Source: Chiua virens
Taxonomy: Eukaryota > Basidiomycota > Agaricomycetes > Boletales > Boletaceae
Length of the DNA stretch: 64,000 nt
Assembly: GCA_019787685.1 (NCBI GenBank)
Contig: JAHNUO010000011.1
Coordinates: forward strand, 496,001 to 560,000
Direction of reading: 5' to 3'
Of this stretch, positions 55,094 through 64,000 are shown in pieces. Under the pieces are notes generated by a model that did not search any database, was not told the origin of the DNA, and saw only the letters and a program-made list of their open reading frames with translations. Numbering within the stretch: position 1 is the first letter of the stretch; every line of letters begins with the position of its first letter. A program made the position numbers and the translations under genes.

Positions 55094-57779
55094 GATATCC
55101 CATCCAGCTGTTTTATCACAAGAATACATATGTATGTTCTCCACAATCATTGCCTTTATACAGGAATGCAGGCAGTATAGAATAGGTGGTGGTATGGCTT
55201 TGGAATAATAGGTCATAGCAAAGTTGGCAGACAATGCAAGCCATTTTCACATGTTTGCTTGAGATTCATCTCATTGTCTTAGAAGATCAAGACATTTCTG
55301 GATTCTAATCCTATCTTATGGATCTGGTGTGAATTCTTGGCTAAATGCAATAGATGAAACTAGGCACTATGATAGCATTGAGCTCATTTTTGCCACCCAA
55401 CATGGGATATTGACATATTCATTGGTCTCCTTATCAATGTTGGTGTACCAACATACTCAGTTCCTCTGGACCACTGGAGACACAGTGTGTACAGGAGAAC
55501 AACATGGAGTTATGTACCACTGTATGAATATGGCTTTTATTTGAAGTGTGTAGCATTACATTCATTTATGAAAGCATGCAACATAATGATGACCCAACTC
55601 TGGCCAAGGAGTGAGACAGCAAGAACTCTACTTTGTGACACCATTCACTTATGGACAAATGGTGCTAGCTAGCATCCTGTTAACCTATTGAAGCCCTTTG
55701 CCTATCATTCAGATGGTCATTTTGACCCACCTTCCAAAGCATATCTCATCATTTGCCAAGAGTGTCCCTCATTTAGTGTGATTATTTTGATCCAATGTGT
55801 CAACTCTGAAGCACCTACATACAGTCCAATACCTGCTTTAAGTGTCAGTGGGTATATCATAGATGGTCCTGCTTTTGGACAGAAGTCATGTGGTCATGGG
55901 AAGTCACACCCCCATGGTGCCATTCCCCATTAAGATGTCAGACCGTAATGGGTGAGGTGGGAGGAGATGCCCTGAATATGAAGCATCATTCATACTATTC
56001 AAAGAAAAATATTATGGAGTATACTTACATTGATCCAGAAATCAAACCTTGAAAAAGAGAAAATAAACTGGGATGCACCTGAATAACTCACTGTGCTCTG
56101 TACCAGATGTTACCAAAGGTAACCCAGGCACAAGGAGTGACAGAGCACAAAGGCAACAAGCCTGAGATGAAAAGAATGGCAACTGCAAGCAGAATTGTCA
56201 AAGTCAAACTTCTTGGCTGTGACAGCCCTGCCAAACAATCTCAGCTCTGTAGTGATATCAGAGGTCCCAGCCAAAAAAGGCCTCAGTAACCAGCAAACAC
56301 ACAGAGTTGAATCTATGAAGCCAGAAATACACCCAGAATATGTCAAATCAATATAAATATACATTAAATATTTGTTAAACCTACCAAGTAGAGAGAAAGA
56401 TTGGGTTGAATCTTGAAATACACAAAGAATGTGTAAAATATCTATTGTTGTCAGTTGATGAACAGAAAAGAGTGACATAACATACCAGAATATAAATTCT
56501 TTTCAAGATCAGTAGCAATATATATGAAGAATTGGTCAAATTCACCAAGTAGAGACAAAGATTGGGTTATACACAAAAAATATTTGTTACTATGAGTCAA
56601 TGAACAGAGAAAGAGTAATGATACACACCAAAATAGAGGACCTTTTCAAGATCAATACCAATATATGCAAGAGAGGTGCCAAAGAGAAAGAACCTTTTAT
56701 CACCATGGTGCCATCTTTCATAATTGTGGTGCTCAACAAGCATTTCCCCATCCATGACCTGATAGGAGCCAACTCTGAAGACGCGAAATCCTTCTGGGAC
56801 AAAGCACTGTGAGTTCATCAACCAGTCCAGGATTCCTCACCTAGTTCTGTTGTTAACCTAAGTATCTTTCCTCCATACCACATCCAGCTGCCAAGGGTAT
56901 TAGTCTCACTAATGCCATCATACAATTCAGACTTGCGAAGCCTATAGATAAAAGGTCAGGCAAAGGTCCAAGATGGAATCAAGACACCAAGCCCATCTCA
57001 TTGGAGGTCATCAAGCCTACTTGGGAACATGTGAAAAACCATCTAATGTCAAACAAGGAATATGGGGCATATGATGCTGTCGTAGAATTAGCAAGTGAAC
57101 ACACTGTGAGAATCCTCTTAGAGAATAAGTAGGTCCGTACTCGTGGTCATGTTGCTACCGAGTCTCCAGGAGGAAGGATAGGCACAAGCAAACATTGTCT
57201 CAAAGATGACACCAGAGTCAATGAATGGAGTGACAATGATCTGATCATCCTACCCCCAGATCACCATGGCAGTCTGTCCATGAATTGCAGACATATATCT
57301 TAGCTAGCACACTGTCGTCACTAACTTACACACACACATGATCAATTCATCGAATGTTCTATCATACATATTACTTGTGCTAGTTGTTCCATTTCATATT
57401 GTATTGCATGGTTAGTCCCAATCTTTTACTGCAAAGCGACAGACACATCAAATTGCAGTAGTGTAATCATATGTTATTCAGAATCATGTGATAACAAATA
57501 TGAACCTGTTCAAGTATAATAACGAAACCACCTACCTCTCAAAATACCATAACCCATTTAGCCAGATTTGCTGAAGTGGTTTACCACAAATAGACAGACA
57601 TGTTGAAATGCATGTAATTTATATACAAAACTTGCCGCATTTCAATAACAGCATTAATTTGCAGTAAATAGATCTTACATAATTGATAGATTGGATATAT
57701 GTGACTGACATCTTGGATTCGTGGTTCATATAATCTCAACAGAACTGTGACATTCTTGCATTCTATTAACCTTTCATTC
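55094..57779. other. Unassigned sequence with some open stretches
   Basis: An open plus frame at about 56890-57150 (GISLTNAIIQFRLAKPIDKR..) and frames at 55487-55933 look exon-like, but I recognise no family. The rest is decayed. Confidence 0.35.
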
Positions 57780-58870
57780 GATGTTTAACTCTATTCCAGC
57801 ATGCCTTGTATCCGATCACACACACCTCTAATCGTCACTACTTGCCTCTCCTATGATATCATCATGAATAAACTGAAATCTTGCATTCCAATTGGAATAC
57901 AGAACTGCTCTTCTTATTGCTGCATTAAAGGTAAGTTCACATCACATTATTGTTGTTATATTAGTATATAACATGTGATTTCAAACAATGAAGTTCGTTT
58001 CAATGGATATAGCACTGAAGAACACAACACCAGAGAAGAGTTCAAAGCTTCAGTGTGTTACGAGATTGGAGACAAGTGCATGTCTATGATTTCTCTTTTG
58101 CAATCATCTCTCCTTATCCATCTTTGCGATCAAGGCTCATGATCAACCACACTGACATCAACACCGTCTCCCCTACTCTGGAGAACATATTCATCAACAA
58201 ATGTAAACCTTGTTCGTTTCTCCTACTTAGTTCTTCTCATCGCATGTTCACTCCCACTTCAATCAACACATTGTCACACAGAAACACATCTGGTGGCTCT
58301 ATCATGCAATTGATCTAAAAGACTTCTTGCCTGTGTAAATGTTTCTGTATGATGTGGCAGAATGCTGGGTGTCATATGATTACTACCTTCAGTGAAGGCA
58401 ATGCCTTGCTCCCTTACGAGGTTGTAGAATCTAACCACACAAGCATCATCGATTTTAGAACCATTCAAGGTATGCATCACACTTCAGACTCTGTGTCTCT
58501 TCATTCACACTATATGTTGTTTGCATCAACATCAATGTTGGATCGATTCCCCAAATGGAGAGACCATCCTACAAAGGTGGTTCATTACGTTTGACATTGT
58601 CCTCAATGAAAATCAACTCCAAAATCCCATTGGAATGTGCATGAATGTTGGATCTCATCCTGTTTCTATCCTTTATATCAAATTAGATATCATGAGTGCT
58701 TTACAGCACTTTAGTTGCTGTGTAGTCGAATATTGCCAACATCCTCATTACAACTTCTGAGCACAACAATGCTTCTGTGATCAATGCAACCACTGGTCAC
58801 ACATAGACTGCCTCCTCAACACTGGAAAAGAGTCCTCTGACAAAGATGCCCTCTCCATGCTCCCAAAGCT
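57780..58870 (+). pseudogene. Unrecognised gene relic with PHD-like Cys cluster
   Basis: The first exon-like piece (about 57800-57930) ends at a GTAAGT donor near 57932. The next reads LRDWRQVHVYDFSFAIISPYP (from about 58055), then LPYEVVESNHTSIIDFRTIQG (about 58410-58470) and FPKWRDHPTKVVHYV. A shifted frame follows with SILYIKLDIMSALQHFSCCVV and CFCDQCNHWSHIDCL (about 58770-58815), a C-x2-C..H-x2-C pattern resembling PHD or related zinc fingers. It matches my memory of a basidiomycete hypothetical protein family without known function. Two or more frame breaks make it non-functional. Confidence 0.45.
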
Positions 58871-58913
58871 TCCAGATTCTCCACAATTTGCACTTTGTTT
58901 GCTAACATATATA

Positions 58914-59377
58914 TGTTTCCCTTTCCATTTTAGTACATAACCTGTGTCTCGCTTACAAGCACAGCTCTGGCTTCCTCAGTACCTGACTTACCTCTGGCTA
59001 TCTAGTTTCCTGTCTTACTCAGAATTAGTCATTCTCCATTTCTCCATATTCCTCATCTCCTTACTCCATGACTAATCATAATGTTTCTCCTCCAAGTATA
59101 TAAACCATATTTACTTTGATTGTAACTTCAGTCTGAATATTAGTTTATTTGTATGACTCACTCTGAACACTCTGAGAAGTCCTTGACAGTCTTCACCCCA
59201 CTTGACTCGTTGAGTCTTACATCTACCTCCATTCTCCACATGTCTGAAATACAGGGACAGACTGTGACAAGGGCACACCACATACGGTGAAGCCATTGGA
59301 GTCCCATCCGACACTACAACTCCGGAAATCCAGAGTTGGCTTAGCCACCTCTGAGTCGGAACGGTCTCTTAGTAACA
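58914..59377 (+). mobile_element. LTR-like sequence, family C, copy 2
   Basis: Homologous to 5076-5493 (cctgtgtctcgctta, aagtatataaacc, cagtctgaatattag, cacaccacatacggtgaagcc) and ending agtaaca. Homology continues slightly beyond the end (agcttgtgaagggg). Its left half is CpG-poor and its right end keeps CpGs. No target duplication was found. Confidence 0.6.
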
Positions 59378-61100
59378 TGCTCTAGTTTTAAGGTCTAGCT
59401 TGTGAAGGGGAAATCCAGAGGGGCTAAAGGTATTGAGGAGTTCTGGTTGGATGTATTCATACTGTGGTTCTGTCACAGAGTCTGCACTGAGGTATGTGAG
59501 CTTTTCCTGAGGTGCAACAGAGCCTAGAATGGTGGCATTGACTTCATGAACTTGTTCATTTCTGGGACTGAGAATGGTATGATCCAGAAAATATAATATT
59601 GATCAGGAAGGTGCTCATCCTGGGGGAGAAGGTAGGAGTAAAGGACATTGATAACAGATGCCATAGTGTCACCACACAACACATGTGCTCAGGCAGCATC
59701 AAATCTCCATCTTTTACACCTATCTGCAATAATTGTTCATTGGGCCCATTTATTTATAGGGTCATCCTGGAATTAACAATCAAAATGAAAATGTCAGAAT
59801 GGTTAGAAAAGTATATGATAAATAAGAGCCCATTTATGCGATCATGTTGAGCCCCTTATCAAGGAAAACGGCAGTTGGGTTGTGGAGATAAAAATGAAAC
59901 AAGGGTGTTTAAATAAAGCATGAATCGACATGAAGGGTATTTTTCTGGGACTTGTGTGTTATGGTATAGAAGCAAGATGAGTATCAAGACAATTTCTCTG
60001 GTTCTTGTCTATGTGACTCCTGGTCTGCTGTGGGTCCTATAATCTTGAGCATCAGTTATAGCCATTTCTGGGTTGGATGTCATATTTAGCAGGTACAAAC
60101 TTTGATTGTAGAAATTCCAAATAAATACCTAAAACACTGTGAAAATTTATGGAAAGTATGCCTGAGTGGGGGGACCCCCAGTGGGGCAATACTGGCCTTC
60201 TACAAAGACTGGTTGTAACTGGTCCAGGACTGGGCTTTTCATGTTCCCTGATGTTTGAAAGACCAGGACCACCCTGGACCGGTCCTTTAAGTTAGTGAAC
60301 ATGATAGATAATCCAGGTTCATCAATATGCATTCTGCTTCATCTGGTTTAACTTGTCCTATCTGATTTGGCCTTGTTAAGATTGATCCTATCATAATATC
60401 CTTCCTTTCTTTCGTTGTCTACAAGGTTTGACATTTCTTTTCTTAAAAGACTCATCCTACATTAATCCTGTATGACTACCTAGGGTCAGATTGCCTTAAA
60501 CAGTCTTGGGTTGTGCCCAGGACTATAAAACCATGTTGTCATTAAATACTATCTTTCTGCACTCAGAAAATCACCTGTGTACTCTCCTGTGTGTGAGTGG
60601 GCTGGATATTGTTCCATTCATCTTGTTTTACCTTGTTCTATCATCCCCTCATGTCTTGTCTCCTTAAATCAATCCTCTCATTGTCTCAACTCGATCTGGA
60701 TACTTTACATTAGCCATGTTTTATTCTGGATCATTCAGCAATCTCTAGGACACATCAACAAACCCTAACCCATCAATCCCTTCAAATATACACCCCCTTG
60801 GGATCAACCTATCACCCCACCTTTCTCACATCACCCATTATTACTCATCTTCAATGTGCCAATGTGGATCAGATCAGTTGCTTGTCTTAGCTAACCACAA
60901 TAGGCTATTCATGGAAATTGCATTGATAATGTAGTTCTTTGAAAGACTAAAAATGGACATAGCATTGACAGGTAGGACATGGCACCCTAGTTGCTACTAC
61001 TCCCAATTACATGGAAAGTGGCAGAGGTTGAGCTAACAACAGAATTGTGGATGTAATGTCAGTACTGGTAGTACATGATAAAACAACTGCACTGGACAGC
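59378..61100. other. Unassigned sequence
   Basis: Contains a gggggacccccagtgggg near-palindrome (60172-60187) and an actataaaacc promoter-like tract (about 60522-60533) followed by CT-rich sequence, perhaps a decayed LTR. No gene recognised. Confidence 0.35.
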
Positions 61101-61198
61101 TGGAGGTCAATGTAAGAGACTGTCAATTGAGTGTCTGATGTGACCACATACCTGGAGTTCGATGTAAGAGACTAAGGAAGCCATTACATCGAACTCCA
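61101..61198 (-). repeat. Copia 3' flank hairpin and duplicated arm
   Basis: A perfect 15-nt inverted repeat TGGAGTTCGATGTAA / TTACATCGAACTCCA (61153-61167 and 61184-61198) encloses 16 nt. A direct third copy of the arm (tggaggtcaatgtaagagac) begins at 61101. These are likely part of the element's LTR or 3' UTR. Confidence 0.7.
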
Positions 61199-61268
61199 AG
61201 GCTAAATACAGTAGCTAGATACACTAACAAATATTGTAGTGGCTGAGTGCGCAATCAGAAAGCGAAAC

Positions 61269-62160
61269 CTACTTACACGAAAGAAGTCCTAGCATAGAAC
61301 AGAAATGCTGCACTTTGACTCGAAGCAATGCCTTTGTCAACAGATCAGGAGGCATATCAGTACCAGCGAAGGTCCGAGTGCTTCATCCTGCCATGATGCT
61401 CGGGGTGTTTGGCTACCTGGATCGCTGATTGGTTGTCCATATGGAGGGTCGAAGCTCCAGAGCCAAGTTCCGGGAGGAGTTTGCGCATCCAGACGATCTC
61501 CTTGCCTGCCTCGCATGCTGCGACATACTCTGCTTCAGTGGTAGAGAGGGCGACAATGGGCTGGCACTTGGACATCCATGAGACGACACCAGTGCCAATC
61601 TTGACGACATATGCACTGGTGGAGCGTCCAGAATTTTTGCAACCACCATGGTTCGCATCAGATAATGTGCTGAAGAGCTCTGAGGACGTCGGGTCAGGGG
61701 AATAGGTGATGCTGAAGTTCGCAGTACCCTCAGGGGGATATAGCGAAATAGGTGCTTAATGGCGTTCCAATGCACCACACCTGGATCAGACGTGAAAGAG
61801 GCGAGCTGACCGACTGCAAAAGCAATATTAGGTCGAGTCGCACAGGACAGGTACTGGAGAGAGCCAATGGCGCCTCCATAATCGACAGATCGCATGAAAT
61901 TGCGCTCGTCTGTCGTTCTGGGGGTCTGCTCGCGCGATAGGCACAACCCAGGCTCCATGGGCGTCGTCACAGACTTACAGTCAGTCATGTTGAAGCGAGA
62001 CAGCATGTCGACGTAATATTGGGGCTGGGAGAGCGTCAGGGAATGCTTGGAACGATTGCGATCGACCTTGATGCCTAGGATCTCTGTGGTAGGTCCCAGA
62101 TCACGCAATTTGAGGAGGAGGAACCAAAGGCACCCCCCCCCCCCCAGGATGTAGAATCCC
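61269..62160 (-). pseudogene. Copia RT C-terminal end and RNase H
   Basis: Starts just after the C13 run. RT end: KLRDLGPTTEILGIKVDRN, YYVDMLSRFNMTDCKSVTTP, ATRPNIAFAVGQLASFTSDP. RNase H (after a frame change): SDANHGGCKNSGRST (Asp), VALSTTEAEYVA (Glu), MDNQSAIQVAK (Asp). Near 61360 a deletion joins HSDLR directly to AGTDMPPDLLTKAL, removing about 15-20 residues that are still present in the relic at 54.1-54.9 kb. Pol ends SCK followed by TAG (61271-61269). The RT palm with YVDD is absent. Confidence 0.85.
62133..62145. repeat. 13-nt poly-C run at the RT deletion junction
   Basis: Thirteen consecutive C on the plus strand, exactly where the integrase-RT linker jumps to the RT C-terminal third. 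Confidence 0.85.
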
Positions 62161-62204
62161 AGGAGCAGCTGCATCATCTGATATAAAGTCGTCGCTATGG
62201 GGTG

Positions 62205-63461
62205 CTACGTAAGGCACCATGGGCGCAATGATGGGTACTGGGTCAGTGAGGGTGAGGGTAGGGCGCTCATCGAAATCAGCTCGTTCTGAGATGATGGTGC
62301 GCTTGGTGGTGGGGTTGTAGAACTTCCAGGGCGTTTGTCCTTTTGAATATGGACATATGCAGTCGATCCCCAGACTCGCAAGTAAGAGACGTCTGGTTTG
62401 CGTCCATGCAATGGCATCGCTCGAAGGGGGTAGAGTCGTCGAAAGCTGCTATGGGGCATCGATTCCACACATGCACGAGGGCAACGAGGGTTCGCCCCAG
62501 AAGGCCATTGCAAGGCCTGACTCCTTCAACATAGCAGTAATGCGCTCGCTCAGGACGCGCTCGGACGGTGTGCTGGCGCGCTATGCCGCACTCTGTGGTG
62601 AACTGAAGCATCGCATTGCTCATGTCCTCCCCTCCCTTGTCGTCTCGCAGGGTTTTGATCTGTCGCTCGCTCTGGTTCTCTGCAAACGCTTTAAACTGCT
62701 TAAAAGCATGGAAAACATCCGATTTGGCGCGAATTGGGAGCACAAAGCGATACCTGGAGTAGTCGTCGATGAAAGTGACCCAGTAGCGATACCCAGTGAA
62801 GGTAGGATAGGGCACTTGGTGGACATCTGAGTGGACGAGCTCCAGAGGGTGAGATGAGCGAGAGGTAGAGCTGGGGAAGGGATTTACGGTCATCGATAGG
62901 ATCAGGCGATGACGTGCTGTGCAGTTTCATCCCAGTGACTAGCTGGTGATCAGAGAGAGCTTTCACATCAGTGAGGTTGTGGTGCGCAAGCATGTTCCGA
63001 ACGGTCACAGGCTCAGTTGTGCCGTCCAGAAACGCTGCATTGTGACTGTCAATGGTCGCAACGAAGAGAGGTGGTCCAGAAGCGCGCGAAAAGGTCATAT
63101 GCGTCGCATTGATATACACAACGAAGGAGGAGTGACGAGTAAGGTATAACACAGCGAGGAGGTTGTTGCGAAGCTCAGGGACATGCAGGACATTGCTAAA
63201 CTCGACTGCTTGACCGCTTTTCCCTTTAATAACTGCGTGGAACACCACAGACCCGATTCCAGCAAAGTAGACGATGGTATTGTCTGCGAGCTTGATGGGG
63301 ACGCGTTTTGGGGTATAATTGCGCAACCAGTGACGATGAGGCGTCATATGCGAAGTGGCCCCCGAGTCTGCATTCCAGTCATGGTCAGCATCGAGTAGGA
63401 GCGGTGAAGAGGGATCACAGGGATCGCTGGAACGAAGACTTGCATGTCCAGCGCCTTCCAC
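62205..63461 (-). pseudogene. Copia protease, GAG-pre-integrase and integrase
   Basis: Protease: DADHDWNADSGATSHMTPHR with the catalytic DSG. Then LSDHQLVTGMKLHSTSSPDPI, where the pre-integrase zinc motif should continue; a deletion joins SPDPI to TVNPFPSSTS and removes the CxxC half. Integrase core: VHSDVHQVPYP (first Asp), TLRDDKGGE (second Asp), TTECGIARQHTVRARP. Another deletion after RARP removes the QQNGVAERANR segment that carries the catalytic Glu. FWGEP, then KPDVSYLRVWGSTAYVHIQK and the start of the linker follow in shifted frames to about 62205. Non-functional on this evidence. Confidence 0.85.
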
Positions 63462-64000
63462 GACGTCCTGAGCCGCTGGGGGCGATACAGTGGCTGCCTT
63501 GGCCTGTTCAGAGCGTTTGGGGTTCGTTTGCTGCGTCTTGTAGTACTTTTTCGCTCTCTGGAGCGAATAGCACTTGCACTGGCAGTGTCCTCAGGAGGCT
63601 TGTCGCAGAACGAACAGAGCGCATTGGGAGCGCATGAGCAGCCAGAAGACGATGAACAGAGCGCAGAGTCGGCAGGAGTGGTGGAGTGGGCATCAGGGAG
63701 AGGTCGACGATTGATTTCCTCTGTCTGGAACGCCGCTTTGACGAAGGTGGAGGTATGAAGGTCCTTGATTCGAAGCATGCAGTCTTCCACTTGAGCAGCA
63801 AGGGCAGGGAGTGACTCATCAGGACGCTTCCTGATGCTAAAAAACTCGTCATAGGCCACAAAGCGACTGCCAGCCTTCTGCTGCACCAAGACGGCCTTCA
63901 GCGCTTTCCAGGCCTTGGTGAGATCGTCCTGGTCAACTCGGATGTGGACTCATTGATCTGGGGCAATGTTGAGCATCAACTTGCCAGCAGCCTTGTCCTG
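63462..64000 (-). pseudogene. Copia gag (partial, continues beyond window)
   Basis: Frames read KLMLNIAPDQ, then WKALKAVLVQQKAGSRFVAY and DEFFSIRKRPDESLPALAAQ, the UBN2 gag pattern. CSCAPNALCSFCDKP follows, the beginning of a zinc knuckle that lacks its His and last Cys because of a deletion before the protease. One stop (TGA) interrupts the frame near 63950. The N terminus lies beyond the window edge. Confidence 0.75.

Larger units (their letters stand above)
61199..64000 (-). mobile_element. Ty1/copia element, CpG-rich but internally deleted, running off the window
   Basis: Minus strand order (from the right edge): gag, protease, GAG-pre-integrase, integrase, RT C-terminus, RNase H, 3' flank with hairpin. 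CpG is dense, so it is recent. Coding is broken by at least five small or large deletions, including loss of the RT palm. The 5' LTR lies outside the window. Confidence 0.85.

Noticed and set aside
60172..60187. gggggacccccagtgggg palindrome as a terminator or attachment site
   Set aside because: Short GC palindrome without a partner site; chance is sufficient.
1..64000. RIP (repeat-induced point mutation) as the cause of decay
   Set aside because: Losses are confined to CpG in the cases compared (LTR-B pair, LTR-D copies, hairpins), which fits methyl-CpG deamination better than CpA-biased RIP.
1..64000. tRNA, rRNA or other structured RNA genes
   Set aside because: I saw no tRNA A/B-box pair with a folding acceptor, and no rRNA blocks. 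The CTCATAACC match at 37051-37060 is a primer site, not a tRNA gene.

Overview
The window looks like repeat-rich, gene-poor DNA from a filamentous fungus, most probably an agaricomycete basidiomycete. Evidence: relics of fungal-type FunK1 kinases, a basidiomycete-type terpene synthase exon, short (50-65 nt) GT..AG introns, and Ty3/gypsy chromoviruses beside Ty1/copia, hAT, pogo-like and TIR elements. I found no convincing intact host gene. Most of the window is strongly CpG-depleted, with arginine CGN codons turned into TGN, CAN or stop. A few segments keep dense CpG: about 4.2-5.5 kb, 6.9-13.8 kb and 61.2-64 kb. These look like recent arrivals in an old, methylated TE graveyard.

Layout. 0-6.9 kb: a HIRA/Hir1 relic, then two inverted solo LTRs of one family (one old, one young) and a third LTR type. 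6,930-13,804: a structurally complete Ty3/gypsy chromovirus on the minus strand, with two LTRs that read identically, a perfect 5-bp target duplication and complete gag and pol. It carries two extra reading frames ahead of gag. 13.8-20.3 kb: decayed LTRs of the same family and an ISWI relic. 20.6-25 kb: palindromic satellites, a solo short LTR and unrecognised relics. 25.3-28.5 kb: an intron-bearing hAT transposase relic. 30.4-31.5 kb: a CK1-like kinase relic. 32.4-34.0 kb: a TIR element holding a terpene synthase first exon. 34.1-38.7 kb: a FunK1 relic split by a 2.1-kb gag-only LTR element. 40.3-41.7 kb: an unknown multi-exon relic. 43.4-48.6 kb: a gypsy relic, a helicase relic split by a solo LTR, a DUF6589-type relic and a pogo transposase end. 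52.3-53.1 kb: a second FunK1 relic. 54.1-55.1 kb and 61.1-64 kb: two copia elements, the second CpG-rich but carrying internal deletions and running off the window.

The most interesting system is the translation layout of the young chromovirus. From the predicted transcript start (about 13,473) to the gag start (12,319), roughly 1.15 kb contains only three AUG triplets in any frame. They sit at the head of the ORF1 region, at a small membrane-protein ORF (ORF2), and at gag. The first two have weak context and the third a strong one. This points to leaky scanning or reinitiation along a polycistronic RNA, followed by -1 frameshifting at GGGAAAA into pol. The element also has an 11-nt perfect match between its primer site and its own 5' RNA end, the signature of Tf1/sushi-type self-priming.
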